A stretch of 56,017 nucleotides of DNA from JAWPMV01 sp038527215 (GTDB taxonomy: Bacteria > Bacteroidota > Bacteroidia > J057). A program made the position numbers and the translations under genes. This document shows, one piece after another, positions 24,854-32,579 of the stretch; positions within the stretch are counted from its first letter, which is position 1; each line of letters starts with the position of its first letter. The notes under the pieces are model-generated. The model was not told where the DNA came from and ran no database searches. It worked only from the letters and a program-made list of their open reading frames with translations. The DNA lies in NCBI GenBank assembly GCA_038527215.1, contig JBCBGC010000040.1, positions 1 through 56,017 on the forward strand, read 5' to 3'.

Positions 24854-25330
24854 TTAATTCATCTCCTCATCTGCCTGTTTGCTCATGAGGGTCAAATGAG
24901 CATCCAAGGCTTTTTGCATAAAGCGAGCGATAAACCAAAGCATCGGCCTAAAAAAAAGGGAAGTAGGAAAGAGCTCCATAGAGCGGACCACCTGGGTTCC
25001 ATGGGCATCCTGGGTAAATTCCCAGTGCTCCATAAAATGGGTGGCCATGGTTTTTAAGGGGGGGCTAAAGCTATCCAGGCGCATGCTCAGTCGTTGGCCG
25101 GGGACATAGCTTATGATCTCTTCCTCATGGCGGGAGCCATCCGTATTGGTGATAGCAAAACGGGTGCCCGTGATATCCGCCTCTTTTTGCAAAAAACGGG
25201 CTTCTTTGATGCCGGGCAAAAAGGCGAAACCAGTGAAGGCGGTCCATTGGTCCAGGTCCATAATGCCTGCAACGATGGCTGCTGGCGGCATGGGCAGATG
25301 ACGGGTACAGCGGATGTGAATTGGCGGCAT
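24854..25330 (-). CDS. SRPBCC (START-like) domain protein
   Basis: The 158-residue protein begins PPIHIRCTRHLPMPPAAIVAGIMDLDQWTAF, the opening strand and helices of the SRPBCC fold, and has the long C-terminal helix RPMLWFIARFMQKALDAHLTLM that closes the ligand cavity. HEEEIISYVPGQRLSMRLD and THFMEHWEFTQDAHGTQVV are the central strands. Such proteins bind hydrophobic ligands or act as small cyclases/hydrolases; the ligand is unknown. It is the last gene of a tight minus-strand run: hypothetical, VOC, GNAT, SRPBCC. Confidence 0.85.
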   Translation of the reverse strand: MPPIHIRCTRHLPMPPAAIVAGIMDLDQWTAFTGFAFLPGIKEARFLQKEADITGTRFAITNTDGSRHEEEIISYVPGQRLSMRLDSFSPPLKTMATHFMEHWEFTQDAHGTQVVRSMELFPTSLFFRPMLWFIARFMQKALDAHLTLMSKQADEEMN

Positions 25331-25353
25331 GGAGCGGAGATTTACCCCCTAAT

Positions 25354-25884
25354 TTAGCCAAAAAAGGCTGAAGGATAGACCACAGTGCCGCTGATCCCGG
25401 ATAAGCCCTCCTCTGAAAGGGCGAGCGCCATGACATTAGCGGAGGGGACTTCAAAAGGGACCTTGATGCCGAAAGTGGCCGCTTCTTCATACCCAAAGCG
25501 CGGATAATAAGTCTCATGCCCTACCAGAACGACCCCGCGATACCCGAGCTCCCGGGCGATTTCATGGCCCCGCTGGATGAGCTTTCCCCCTATGCCCTGA
25601 CCCTGAAAAGCAGGGAGGACAGATACCGGAGCCAGGGCGAGCAACCCCTGATGCTGACGGCTACCTTCCACCAGGATGGGGGTAAACAAAATATGGCCGA
25701 CCAGGATTTCCTGCTGGGTAGCTACCAATGATAGCTGGGGCTGGAATTCCTTGCCTTGTCGCAAGCGCGCCACTAATTGAGGCTCGCTTTGGTCTGAGTA
25801 AGGGACATCAGCGAAGGCTGCTCCGATCAGGCTTTCTACCTGCGCATAGTCCGCAGGGGTTTCCTGACGAATGAGGAGGTTCAT
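25354..25884 (-). CDS. GNAT-family N-acetyltransferase (YhbS-like)
   Basis: The 176-residue protein has the GNAT core: strand and motif VGHILFTPI, then LAPVSVLPAFQGQGIGGKLIQRGHEIARELGY, which contains the acetyl-CoA pyrophosphate loop QGQGIG (about residues 95-100). VVLVGHETYYPRFGYEEA (about 120-137) is typical of YhbS-type members. The substrate is unknown. Its ATG is overlapped by the VOC gene stop (ATGA, 4 bases), so the two are translationally coupled. Confidence 0.92.
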   Translation of the reverse strand: MNLLIRQETPADYAQVESLIGAAFADVPYSDQSEPQLVARLRQGKEFQPQLSLVATQQEILVGHILFTPILVEGSRQHQGLLALAPVSVLPAFQGQGIGGKLIQRGHEIARELGYRGVVLVGHETYYPRFGYEEAATFGIKVPFEVPSANVMALALSEEGLSGISGTVVYPSAFFG

Positions 25885-26282
25885 GGTGAAGGATGTTGTT
25901 GGACCTGACGTTCAAAGCCGGGGCTATCTTTAAAAGCGACCAAATTCCCATCCGGATCGCGAAATTTGGCTACGGTGCCCCAGCTATGTTCCTGATAGCT
26001 GACGTCCACGCCTGCGGCTTTGAGCTGATCAGCCATGCTTTTGACATCTGATACATTGATGCGGATACAGAAGCGGTCCCGGAAGCGCTCCTGCTCTGCT
26101 TGTCCAGCCAGGGCTTCATCGCTGAGCTCTACCATCAAGTAAGTGCCCCCCAGGTCGAAGCAGGTCAGATGTTCAGCGGTGAACATGACCGGTAGTCCCA
26201 GGATTTGTCCGTAAAAAGCCACACAGGCCTCATATTGCATGGTATACAATATCAGGCCGGTGCGATCAAAAGGAATGTTCAT
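25881..26282 (-). CDS. VOC-family protein (glyoxalase/dioxygenase fold)
   Basis: The 133-residue protein has two beta-alpha-beta-beta-beta modules: TGLILYTMQYEACVAFYGQILGLPV at the start, and FCIRINVSDVKSMADQLKAAGVDVS then KFRDPDGNLVAF in the second half. YLMVELS supplies the usual metal-ligand Glu; the DPDGNLVAF block is a standard VOC signature. Function ranges from glyoxalase to antibiotic binding and cannot be narrowed. It overlaps the GNAT gene by 4 bases and follows the hypothetical secreted-protein gene by 15 bases. Confidence 0.9.
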   Translation of the reverse strand: MNIPFDRTGLILYTMQYEACVAFYGQILGLPVMFTAEHLTCFDLGGTYLMVELSDEALAGQAEQERFRDRFCIRINVSDVKSMADQLKAAGVDVSYQEHSWGTVAKFRDPDGNLVAFKDSPGFERQVQQHPSP

Positions 26283-26297
26283 CAGGGTGGATTTTGC

Positions 26298-26912
26298 TTA
26301 CCATTTATCAATCACTTCTTGCGGGAAGAGTTGACCCAGAATGGGGGTCATATTAGGCTTTTTGTCCAAAAATTTCCAACTGCCCTCATACGCGGGGTTC
26401 AGGATAGCATAGGCTTTATTAGAGACCTGAATCAAGATCTTGCGCTGCTCCTCATCATAAGCTACGTTTTCCTCACCGTACTGAGATTTCATCATGGTAA
26501 CTGTAAAATTGACCGGAGAAAATTCACTTGATTCGTCAGCCGAATCCTCTTCGCCTTCTTCCTTGCCAAAGTTTTCCTTGAACACCATGCCCATTTCAAA
26601 ATGATAGTCAAGTAAGGCATACTTTACCCCTTCTATTTCCAGGATTTCACTGACGGAATCGACCACGGCATTGCGCATGGTCAAATCAATGGTGGTGTCC
26701 TCAAAAGTCTGCTCGAAAACCTTGATCATGGTTTCTTTCGGGACTAATTCGTAGAGTTTGGGATAAATATACTCCAGTGATTCGGCAATGCGCATCTCTT
26801 CCTGCAGCTTAAAATAATCCGTAAAGGTGCTGCGGATGCCTGCTTGATCTGTCTGAGCAAAGGAAAGCGTACCCATAGCGCTCAGCAAAAAAATCAATGA
26901 AAGTCTTTTCAT
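26298..26912 (-). CDS. Hypothetical secreted protein (204 aa)
   Basis: I do not recognise this family. A signal peptide (about 1-19, LSLIFLLSAMGTLSFAQ) is followed by a mixed alpha/beta protein of about 185 residues with an acidic insertion (GKEEGEEDSADESSE, about 113-127). The part RSTFTDYFKLQEEMRIAESLEYIYPKLYELVPKETMIK recalls small cystatin/NTF2-like secreted proteins of Bacteroidota, which is a weak guess. It is the first gene of the run leading to the VOC, GNAT and SRPBCC genes. Confidence 0.75.
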   Translation of the reverse strand: MKRLSLIFLLSAMGTLSFAQTDQAGIRSTFTDYFKLQEEMRIAESLEYIYPKLYELVPKETMIKVFEQTFEDTTIDLTMRNAVVDSVSEILEIEGVKYALLDYHFEMGMVFKENFGKEEGEEDSADESSEFSPVNFTVTMMKSQYGEENVAYDEEQRKILIQVSNKAYAILNPAYEGSWKFLDKKPNMTPILGQLFPQEVIDKW

Positions 26913-26994
26913 GAGAAGTGTGTGATAAGTTTATTTTTTCGGAATACAAAGGTGGGGACATTGATGGAAAAATCAAATAAGGCCAACATAGGAA

Positions 26995-27018
26995 GGGCCC
27001 ACCGGAAGGGGTGGGCCC
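26995..27018. repeat. Perfect inverted repeat in the gap before the secreted-protein gene
   Basis: GGGCCCACC and GGTGGGCCC (nine bases each) flank a six-base loop GGAAGG. There is no T-run on either side, so it is not a typical terminator. It lies 83-106 bases upstream of the start at 26912 and 167 bases after the DUF937 gene stop; it may be a factor-dependent 3' end, a 5' leader hairpin or a protein site. Confidence 0.55.
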
Positions 27019-27184
27019 GAGGAAGGACTGTTTGAGGATCATTATTCATACATGAGGATTTCAACGGCATCTGCCATGGCTTTTCAAGATGCAGCTAAGA
27101 TCAACATATTTGCATCGTGGCTATGCTTTTTTCCGGTTTCATTCTTTTACCTGCCAGCCAGTCTTCTCTGGGAACCCAATTCCC

Positions 27185-28063
27185 TCACTCCTCCAGGTAG
27201 TATTCTTTTTCCGCGGTAACGCCTCCTAGTTCCAGAGAGGGAATCTCCTCTATAAAGGTAGCGCCTGAAAAGAGAACTACCCCCTCTGCATTAAGAATGC
27301 GCCCTTCGGAATCAAGGATAAAATCCCCCCTTTTGGCTAACAGACGCCCGGCTTCATTGACCAGGTTACCCGCTGGGTCCAATTTTAAGTTCACGCCTTG
27401 CCAATCCTTGCTAAAGGGGTCCACCGCTGTTTCCTCCATGGCGGCTTGGTCGCTGGTCAGTGCAGGCTTATCTCCTTGATTGGGAAAAAAGTAACAGAGT
27501 GAAGTCAGGCCAATGAGCAAGGGCAAGAGCCAAACCAATACCCCTAGGACATTCTTCGGGGAAGGAGTAGCGGGTAGCGCCTCGGTCTCGGCTCTGAGAA
27601 GCTGCCTTAACCCAGATGCGTCCAGTTCGTCTCGCTTGACAATGCCGCCTATTTTGCCGAGAAGCATGGGGCCTAAGGCACTCAACAATGAAGTATTTGC
27701 TTCCGTGCCCAAACCGGTCAGCCGCCCCAAGCTGCCAATCATGCCATCTAGTTTACTGCCCAAAATACCAGTCAGGATAGCCTGCCCACCTGCCAAAAAC
27801 TGTTGGGTTTCCTTGCCTCCTTCCAACAGATCCGATAGCCGGTTGAAGAGGCTTTCGTCGTGGCCTCCGGCTTTGATGGCCCCCAGAAGATGGGCTGCAC
27901 CTTCTTCCGTAGAAGCAGATTGAGAAATACCGAAAAGCAATTCCGGGAGCGCTTTCCTGATAGAATTGCGGGTTTGGGGCGGATTTAGTTCTAGCAGTTG
28001 CCCTATTTTTCCGATTAATTCGTCGTCTAATTGATGCTGAAGCTGAGTGAGTAGAGTCATCAT
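27185..28063 (-). CDS. DUF937-type protein with a membrane helix and a C-terminal repeat-like tail
   Basis: The protein has 292 residues. Residues 1-165 match the DUF937 pattern: repeated helices with Gly-rich turns (LLFGISQSAS, ILTGILGSKLDGMIGSLGRLTGLG, LLSALGPMLLGKIGGIV). A membrane helix follows at about 183-203 (VLGVLVWLLPLLIGLTSLCYFF). The tail (about 225-292) repeats a short turn pattern (LDPAGNLVNEAG, LDSEGRILNAEG). DUF937 proteins form helical assemblies and their role is poorly known. Two ATG codons are adjacent (28063 and 28060). It is divergent from the alpha/beta hydrolase gene. Confidence 0.82.
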   Translation of the reverse strand: MMTLLTQLQHQLDDELIGKIGQLLELNPPQTRNSIRKALPELLFGISQSASTEEGAAHLLGAIKAGGHDESLFNRLSDLLEGGKETQQFLAGGQAILTGILGSKLDGMIGSLGRLTGLGTEANTSLLSALGPMLLGKIGGIVKRDELDASGLRQLLRAETEALPATPSPKNVLGVLVWLLPLLIGLTSLCYFFPNQGDKPALTSDQAAMEETAVDPFSKDWQGVNLKLDPAGNLVNEAGRLLAKRGDFILDSEGRILNAEGVVLFSGATFIEEIPSLELGGVTAEKEYYLEE

Positions 28064-28267
28064 AATACAGAGGTCGTTTGTCGCTACAAATGAGGGGCGA
28101 ACTCAAGACGAACAGGAGGCTGGTAAGCCTCATCAACATCTTTAAGACAGAATTTTCAGCATACGTCACTATTTACCTTGCTGGGTATTTCCTATAACGG
28201 GAAAGTATCGCATCGATTTACCTTGAAATTCATGGATGAAAAGGCTAGGTTCCTTAAAAATCTACGC

Positions 28268-29755
28268 ATGGTTCGCATAGCCTCAGCCATTAGAAAATCC
28301 CTCTTACTCTTCTGCCTATCCCTGTTCAGCCTGGGATGGATGAGTGGCCAATCCGTAGGCGAAATTCAGTGGTCTTCCTTCCCGGATCAGCGATATGAGG
28401 ACTATCCCTGGAAGGAGCGCATCAAATTCGGATATCTCACTATCCCGGCAGATTATAGGCAGCCGGAAGGCAAAACTTATCGCCTGGCTTTTGTAAAGCT
28501 AAGCGCCCGTCGGAGACCCGCCTTAGCTGATCCCATCCTCATCTTTGAAGGGGGATGGGGCAAGCCCAGTCTCCAAAGTCTGGATTTTTATGCGAACACC
28601 TTTCTAAATGAAGACCGGGATTTAATCCTCCTGGACCATCGGGGTTCGGGTTATTCCAGCCCCAGTATGTGCCCTGAATTAGGGCAGCAAGTATTTAATG
28701 CCTTGATGGAAGACCTGCCTTATGATAAACTGAATCAGGTCCTGAAGCGGAAATATGATGCTTGTCTGGATCAAATTGAGGCAGCAGGCATAAATCCCTT
28801 CACTTTTGGCAGTGATACCCGCAGTCAGGATATGATCCTCCTGGCCGAAAAACTGGACTATCCGGCATACAATTTATTGGGGGTTTCCTATGGAACCCGG
28901 ACGATCCTGGATTTTATGGCCAGGAGCAGGGTGAAAATCCGGTCAGCCATTCTGGATTCAAATTGCCCGATAGGCTGGCCTAACAACGGCCGTATGCTAC
29001 AAGATTTTGGGCGGAGCCTGGACTTACTATATGCGGCCTGTAAAGCTGATCCGGCTTGTCAGAAGCGATATCCTGATTTGAGGGCACGCTATCTGGCATT
29101 TTTGCAGGAACTGGAAACCAAACCTTTGAAAGTCAAGTTAGGCGATGGGAAATTCGGCTATCTCAGTGCGGAGGAAGTCAATGCCATTGTCCATCAATTG
29201 CTCTATGAATCATCCTTTTATGGTGATATTCCCTGGTTGATGAAACAAATGATGAAGCGCCGGGGCTTCATCCTCAAGCGAATTTTGCAGGGCCTTGAAC
29301 CGGCAGTCATGGACAACTTTAATGCCCTGGGGCTGATGACCAATGTCTATGATCATAAATCGCTGCAAGACTCAACCGCCCAACTATATCAGGCAGCTAT
29401 TGCTTCCTATTCAGGCTTACGCATATTTGATGGGTATTTTCCCTACTATCTGCAGGATAGTCGATTTACATCCTATGCTGATGACAAACCCTTTATGACC
29501 GATGTTCCCAGTTTGATTTTGGCCGGAGAATTTGATCCCATCACGCCGCCGGAAGCCAGTGCCTTCTTGCGCCCTTATTTTACCGAACATTATTATTTCG
29601 AATTTCCCCGAGTGGGGCATGGGGTGGTCAATCACTATTGTGGGCGGCAAATCATCCAAAAATTTCTACAAGAGCTAAAAGACCCTTCTGGAGAGGGATG
29701 TCTGGAAAGATTTGACGAGGACCAGATTCGCTTTCGTAAGAATATCCGAAAATAA
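28268..29755 (+). CDS. Secreted alpha/beta hydrolase, tripeptidyl aminopeptidase-like
   Basis: The 495-residue form from the ATG at 28268 has a signal peptide (VRIASAIRKSLLLFCLSLFSLGWMSG). The hydrolase core shows the oxyanion/strand part LILLDHRGSGYSSPSMCPEL, the nucleophile elbow GVSYGT (about residue 220), the acid loop LILAGEFDPITPPE (about 425-440) and the final His in RVGHGVVNHYCG (about 460). The split fold with a large lid between elbow and acid loop, and the TAP-type C-terminal block, point to exported aminopeptidases or esterases. Upstream in-frame starts at 28178 and 28232 would put 12-30 residues before the signal peptide and are less likely. Confidence 0.9.
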   Translation: MVRIASAIRKSLLLFCLSLFSLGWMSGQSVGEIQWSSFPDQRYEDYPWKERIKFGYLTIPADYRQPEGKTYRLAFVKLSARRRPALADPILIFEGGWGKPSLQSLDFYANTFLNEDRDLILLDHRGSGYSSPSMCPELGQQVFNALMEDLPYDKLNQVLKRKYDACLDQIEAAGINPFTFGSDTRSQDMILLAEKLDYPAYNLLGVSYGTRTILDFMARSRVKIRSAILDSNCPIGWPNNGRMLQDFGRSLDLLYAACKADPACQKRYPDLRARYLAFLQELETKPLKVKLGDGKFGYLSAEEVNAIVHQLLYESSFYGDIPWLMKQMMKRRGFILKRILQGLEPAVMDNFNALGLMTNVYDHKSLQDSTAQLYQAAIASYSGLRIFDGYFPYYLQDSRFTSYADDKPFMTDVPSLILAGEFDPITPPEASAFLRPYFTEHYYFEFPRVGHGVVNHYCGRQIIQKFLQELKDPSGEGCLERFDEDQIRFRKNIRK

Positions 29756-29787
29756 AAAAGCCCGAAGCAAGCTGCTCCGGGCTTTGG
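29756..29787. terminator. Bidirectional terminator between hydrolase and pore-former genes
   Basis: AAGCCCG (29758-29764) pairs with CGGGCTT (29778-29784), with an inner AGC/GCT pairing, A-run on the left and T-run on the right. It serves the plus-strand hydrolase gene and, read on the other strand, the minus-strand gene ending at 29813. Confidence 0.85.
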
Positions 29788-29812
29788 CAGGGAGGGACTT
29801 CCATACCAACTG

Positions 29813-32170
29813 TTAATAAGCCAATGCCACAGAAATTTTGATTTGCTGGGATTCAGAAATCCAGATAATATCTTTTTTCCCGTCTCCGTTCACGTCGATT
29901 AAGGCCGCTTCATTGTACTGATCCCAGTTGACCCCCTGGTTAGGATGCTCCTGCTTGGCCACCGCCCAGCTGAAGATATCTTCATAGGTCTGATTGGCTT
30001 TGGCCAGGCCTACGTGCAAGACGTTGGTCAAGCCATGTTTATCATTGTAAATCAGGTCTTGCCTGCCATCTATATTGATGTCTCCCATCAGGGCGTGAAG
30101 GCGTCGTTTTGACCCGCTTTCCCATACATTATGGTCATTGGAGAGGCCTTGGTTGTTTACTTTGGTGCCATTGGAAAAGCCAATCCAGATGGCCTCATTT
30201 TCCCGGCTGGGGTGCGTGTCTTCCAATAAGAGGTCATCTTTTCCATCTCCGTTTACATCGGCTACGTGCGGAAGGTAGTTGGGATAACCATAACCAAAGA
30301 AGAATTCGCCGCCCTTGAGGAATTTCCCAGGGTTGTTGGGATCAGCTCGCCCAAAGGTAACCCGCTCGGTGCTACCAGTCATTTCCCAAATCAGGTCTTC
30401 TCTGCCATCTCCATTGACATCCCCGATCAGGGTTTGATAGCTGGTGTAAGAGAGGTTGTAGTCTTTGTAACCGGTATTGAAGGAGAAGTTACCCTGGGCG
30501 TCCGCCTGGGAGGTATACACCCGGTTGCGGGAGGTACTGACCTCGTTGAAGACCATTTCGTCCGCGCCGTCCCCATCGTAATCCAGCAAGTAGGACCGGT
30601 AGTTCCTGCGCCAGGTACTCGAAATATGCATAACTGAATCCACAAAGGAGAAACTGCCGTCCGTCTGTCCCAGAGCGACATAGGTTACATTGTCCGTGAT
30701 ATCTACGCTGGAGGCGATCATCGAATTCCATACCAGGTCGCTTCTGCCATCGCCGTTCACATCTCCTAGTTGTACGCCATAGTCCGTCCAGGAGTAGGCT
30801 TTGGGCGCACCAGCGGGATGGTCCTGCTTGGAGAGAAAACGGAAGGTGCCATCTCCCTCTGCCAGGGCTACTTGTATTTGGTTGTTCGGGCCGATATGGT
30901 GGTTGAGGATGACATCCTCTTTACCATCGCCGTCTACGTCGCCGATCAGGCTTTCGTAGTTGGGATTGATGTTCAGGCTTTTCGTCAGGGTGGGCATGAA
31001 TTCAAATCTACCCGGAGAAGCCGGTACGCAGTCAGTTACGCTGTACTTTGTGGCGAGTTTAACCTTGACGATCTGGTCAGGCTGAGCCACGCTGCGCACG
31101 ACATAAGAGATGGGCAAGCCCGCTTTGATGTCGGTGGTATTGCCGAGTTGGTCAGCCAGGGTATTGAGGTCCGTGGTCCCCAGGAGTTGGAAGGAACCCT
31201 TGGCATCGCCCCCAAAGGCGACCATTTTTACCCGAATATCATTCAAGTCCTCTACCGCTTTTACGTCCAGATTACCGGAACCTTTGTTGACCAGGCCATT
31301 GAAGGCGACGTTGATAGAAGCTTCCATCTTGGTGGTAGTTTCGGTGGATTCAAAGAGCATGTAAAAAATCCTGCCATAGGTTACGTCTGAGATAAAGGTG
31401 GCAGGATTGCCTGCGCCGGTAAACCTGGCAAGATCTTCAGGCGTAACGTCCGGGGCAAAAATAGCGTCCAGGCTGGTCGGCAGGTCAAAACTCATGGTGT
31501 AATAGGACTGAGACAGCTTAACCAGGAAGCGGGTGTAACTTTTGTCCGTACTAAAACTGAGGTCTGATTCTACTTCTACAAAGCGCGTACTCACGTCTAC
31601 GCCCATTTCCAGGGCCAACTGTTCCCGGGATTGAATCTTCTGCACGTGCAGTTGAATGTTGGCTGGAAAAGCATCCGGGCTGTTAGCGATAATGGTGTTC
31701 ATCGCCCCGGCTACTTTTCCTTTGGTTACTTCATCCACCTCAACAAAAGGCTGCCCATTGGCATTGTTAAGGTCGTAGGAAATGGTTCCTTTGGCCCGGT
31801 TGACCACGATGGGATCTGGGGTAGCTTTATCTAGGGAAGCTCCCTGCAACAGACTACCGGGATAAATCACACTGGCATTGGTATTGAACAAAGGGAATTC
31901 AGGGTTCCCTTTTACCAGGTCATACTCCTGGGTGGTACATTTCCATTCTTCGCCATTGATGATGGTGCTCACATCTTCTGCTGTGGTGGTAATCTGTTCA
32001 TTGTCCATGACAGTTTCGGGTACCCCAGCACAGTCCACCACTTTATCGAAGGAGGTAGGATCGCAAGGCCCGCCGGGGGTAGGGATAATTTGGTCTTGCT
32101 TACAAGCCAGGCTGAATAAGCCCAGAGCGAGGCATAAGAGGCTGATTTTTATAGCTGATATAAACTGCAT
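29813..32170 (-). CDS. Lipoprotein: cholesterol-dependent-cytolysin-like pore-forming core fused to a seven-repeat FG-GAP propeller
   Basis: The 785-residue protein from the ATG at 32170 has a lipoprotein signal (LGLFSLAC, lipid Cys about 23). Residues about 100-380 follow the thiol-activated cytolysin order: VIYPGSLLQGASL near the start, a VVNRAKGTISYDL strand, QLHVQKIQSREQL, FLVKLSQSYYTMSFDLP, a PEDLARF segment, DVTYGRIFYMLFEST, VKMVAFGGDAKGS (the Gly-Gly pair) and GLPISYVVRS, ending ATKYSVTDC where domains 1-3 of cytolysins end. Domain 4, with its undecapeptide and cholesterol loops, is absent. Residues about 395-785 hold seven FG-GAP repeats with DVNGDGxxD-type calcium loops, enough for one seven-bladed propeller. 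Pore formation and the new targeting role of the propeller are inference. CDC-like proteins are known in Bacteroidota; this exact architecture I do not recall. Confidence 0.85.
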   Translation of the reverse strand: MQFISAIKISLLCLALGLFSLACKQDQIIPTPGGPCDPTSFDKVVDCAGVPETVMDNEQITTTAEDVSTIINGEEWKCTTQEYDLVKGNPEFPLFNTNASVIYPGSLLQGASLDKATPDPIVVNRAKGTISYDLNNANGQPFVEVDEVTKGKVAGAMNTIIANSPDAFPANIQLHVQKIQSREQLALEMGVDVSTRFVEVESDLSFSTDKSYTRFLVKLSQSYYTMSFDLPTSLDAIFAPDVTPEDLARFTGAGNPATFISDVTYGRIFYMLFESTETTTKMEASINVAFNGLVNKGSGNLDVKAVEDLNDIRVKMVAFGGDAKGSFQLLGTTDLNTLADQLGNTTDIKAGLPISYVVRSVAQPDQIVKVKLATKYSVTDCVPASPGRFEFMPTLTKSLNINPNYESLIGDVDGDGKEDVILNHHIGPNNQIQVALAEGDGTFRFLSKQDHPAGAPKAYSWTDYGVQLGDVNGDGRSDLVWNSMIASSVDITDNVTYVALGQTDGSFSFVDSVMHISSTWRRNYRSYLLDYDGDGADEMVFNEVSTSRNRVYTSQADAQGNFSFNTGYKDYNLSYTSYQTLIGDVNGDGREDLIWEMTGSTERVTFGRADPNNPGKFLKGGEFFFGYGYPNYLPHVADVNGDGKDDLLLEDTHPSRENEAIWIGFSNGTKVNNQGLSNDHNVWESGSKRRLHALMGDINIDGRQDLIYNDKHGLTNVLHVGLAKANQTYEDIFSWAVAKQEHPNQGVNWDQYNEAALIDVNGDGKKDIIWISESQQIKISVALAY

Positions 32171-32217
32171 AATTCTGTGGGTTAGGCATAATTTTCCCCT
32201 ATGTTGCAGTTCTTGCC

Positions 32218-32229
32218 TAAAGGTTACCC
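32218..32229 (-). promoter_or_regulatory. GTAACCTTT element upstream of the pore-former gene
   Basis: The reverse strand reads GGGTAACCTTTA about 48-60 bases before the ATG at 32170, in gene direction. Nine of ten core bases match the elements at 17.5, 24.8 and 37.2 kb, and the bases just before it (CAG) match the 37.2 kb copy. No clear -10 is seen at 15-16 bases (CAACAT). Confidence 0.4.
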
Positions 32230-32310
32230 TGTACCGCGGTTTTTTTCTTGAAAGAAGAAAGGATAATTCGTAATCTTGAAACAAGAATCACATAATCAGG
32301 CACTTACCCC

Positions 32311-32577
32311 ATGGCTAAAAAACCGAAAAAACAGTTAGCAGATTATACAGAGGAAGAGTTAGACAAAAGCATGGGAGCCATGCGCGGCCTGTTTATCGTC
32401 ATTCTTCTGTTGATCGTTAGCTATGCAGGATATTATATCTACCTCTTTGCTTCCGGCAACTTTGATAGCGATCGACATGTACTAGGGATCGTGCCCTTCC
32501 TTTGCTTGTTTCCAGCTTGTTTGCCTGCCTGGATGGCCTATGGCAGGTTGAAGGCGGAAAAGGACCGAAGAGGGTAG
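32311..32577 (+). CDS. Small membrane protein (88 aa)
   Basis: I do not recognise a family. The protein has a Lys-rich start (AKKPKKQLADYTEEEL), a membrane helix at about 27-47 (GLFIVILLLIVSYAGYYIYLF) and a second at about 58-76 (VLGIVPFLCLFPACLPAWMAY), ending in a basic tail. Both ends should face the cytoplasm. It is divergent from the pore-former gene (140 bases apart) and its stop lies 2 bases from the stop of the TPR-CHAT gene. A link with the pore-former is possible but unsupported. Confidence 0.75.
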   Translation: MAKKPKKQLADYTEEELDKSMGAMRGLFIVILLLIVSYAGYYIYLFASGNFDSDRHVLGIVPFLCLFPACLPAWMAYGRLKAEKDRRG

Positions 32578-32579
32578 GC

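Noticed and set aside
32171..32284. Longer start for the pore-former lipoprotein
   Set aside because: It would bury the lipoprotein signal 38 residues inside the protein and cover the GTAACCTTT element.
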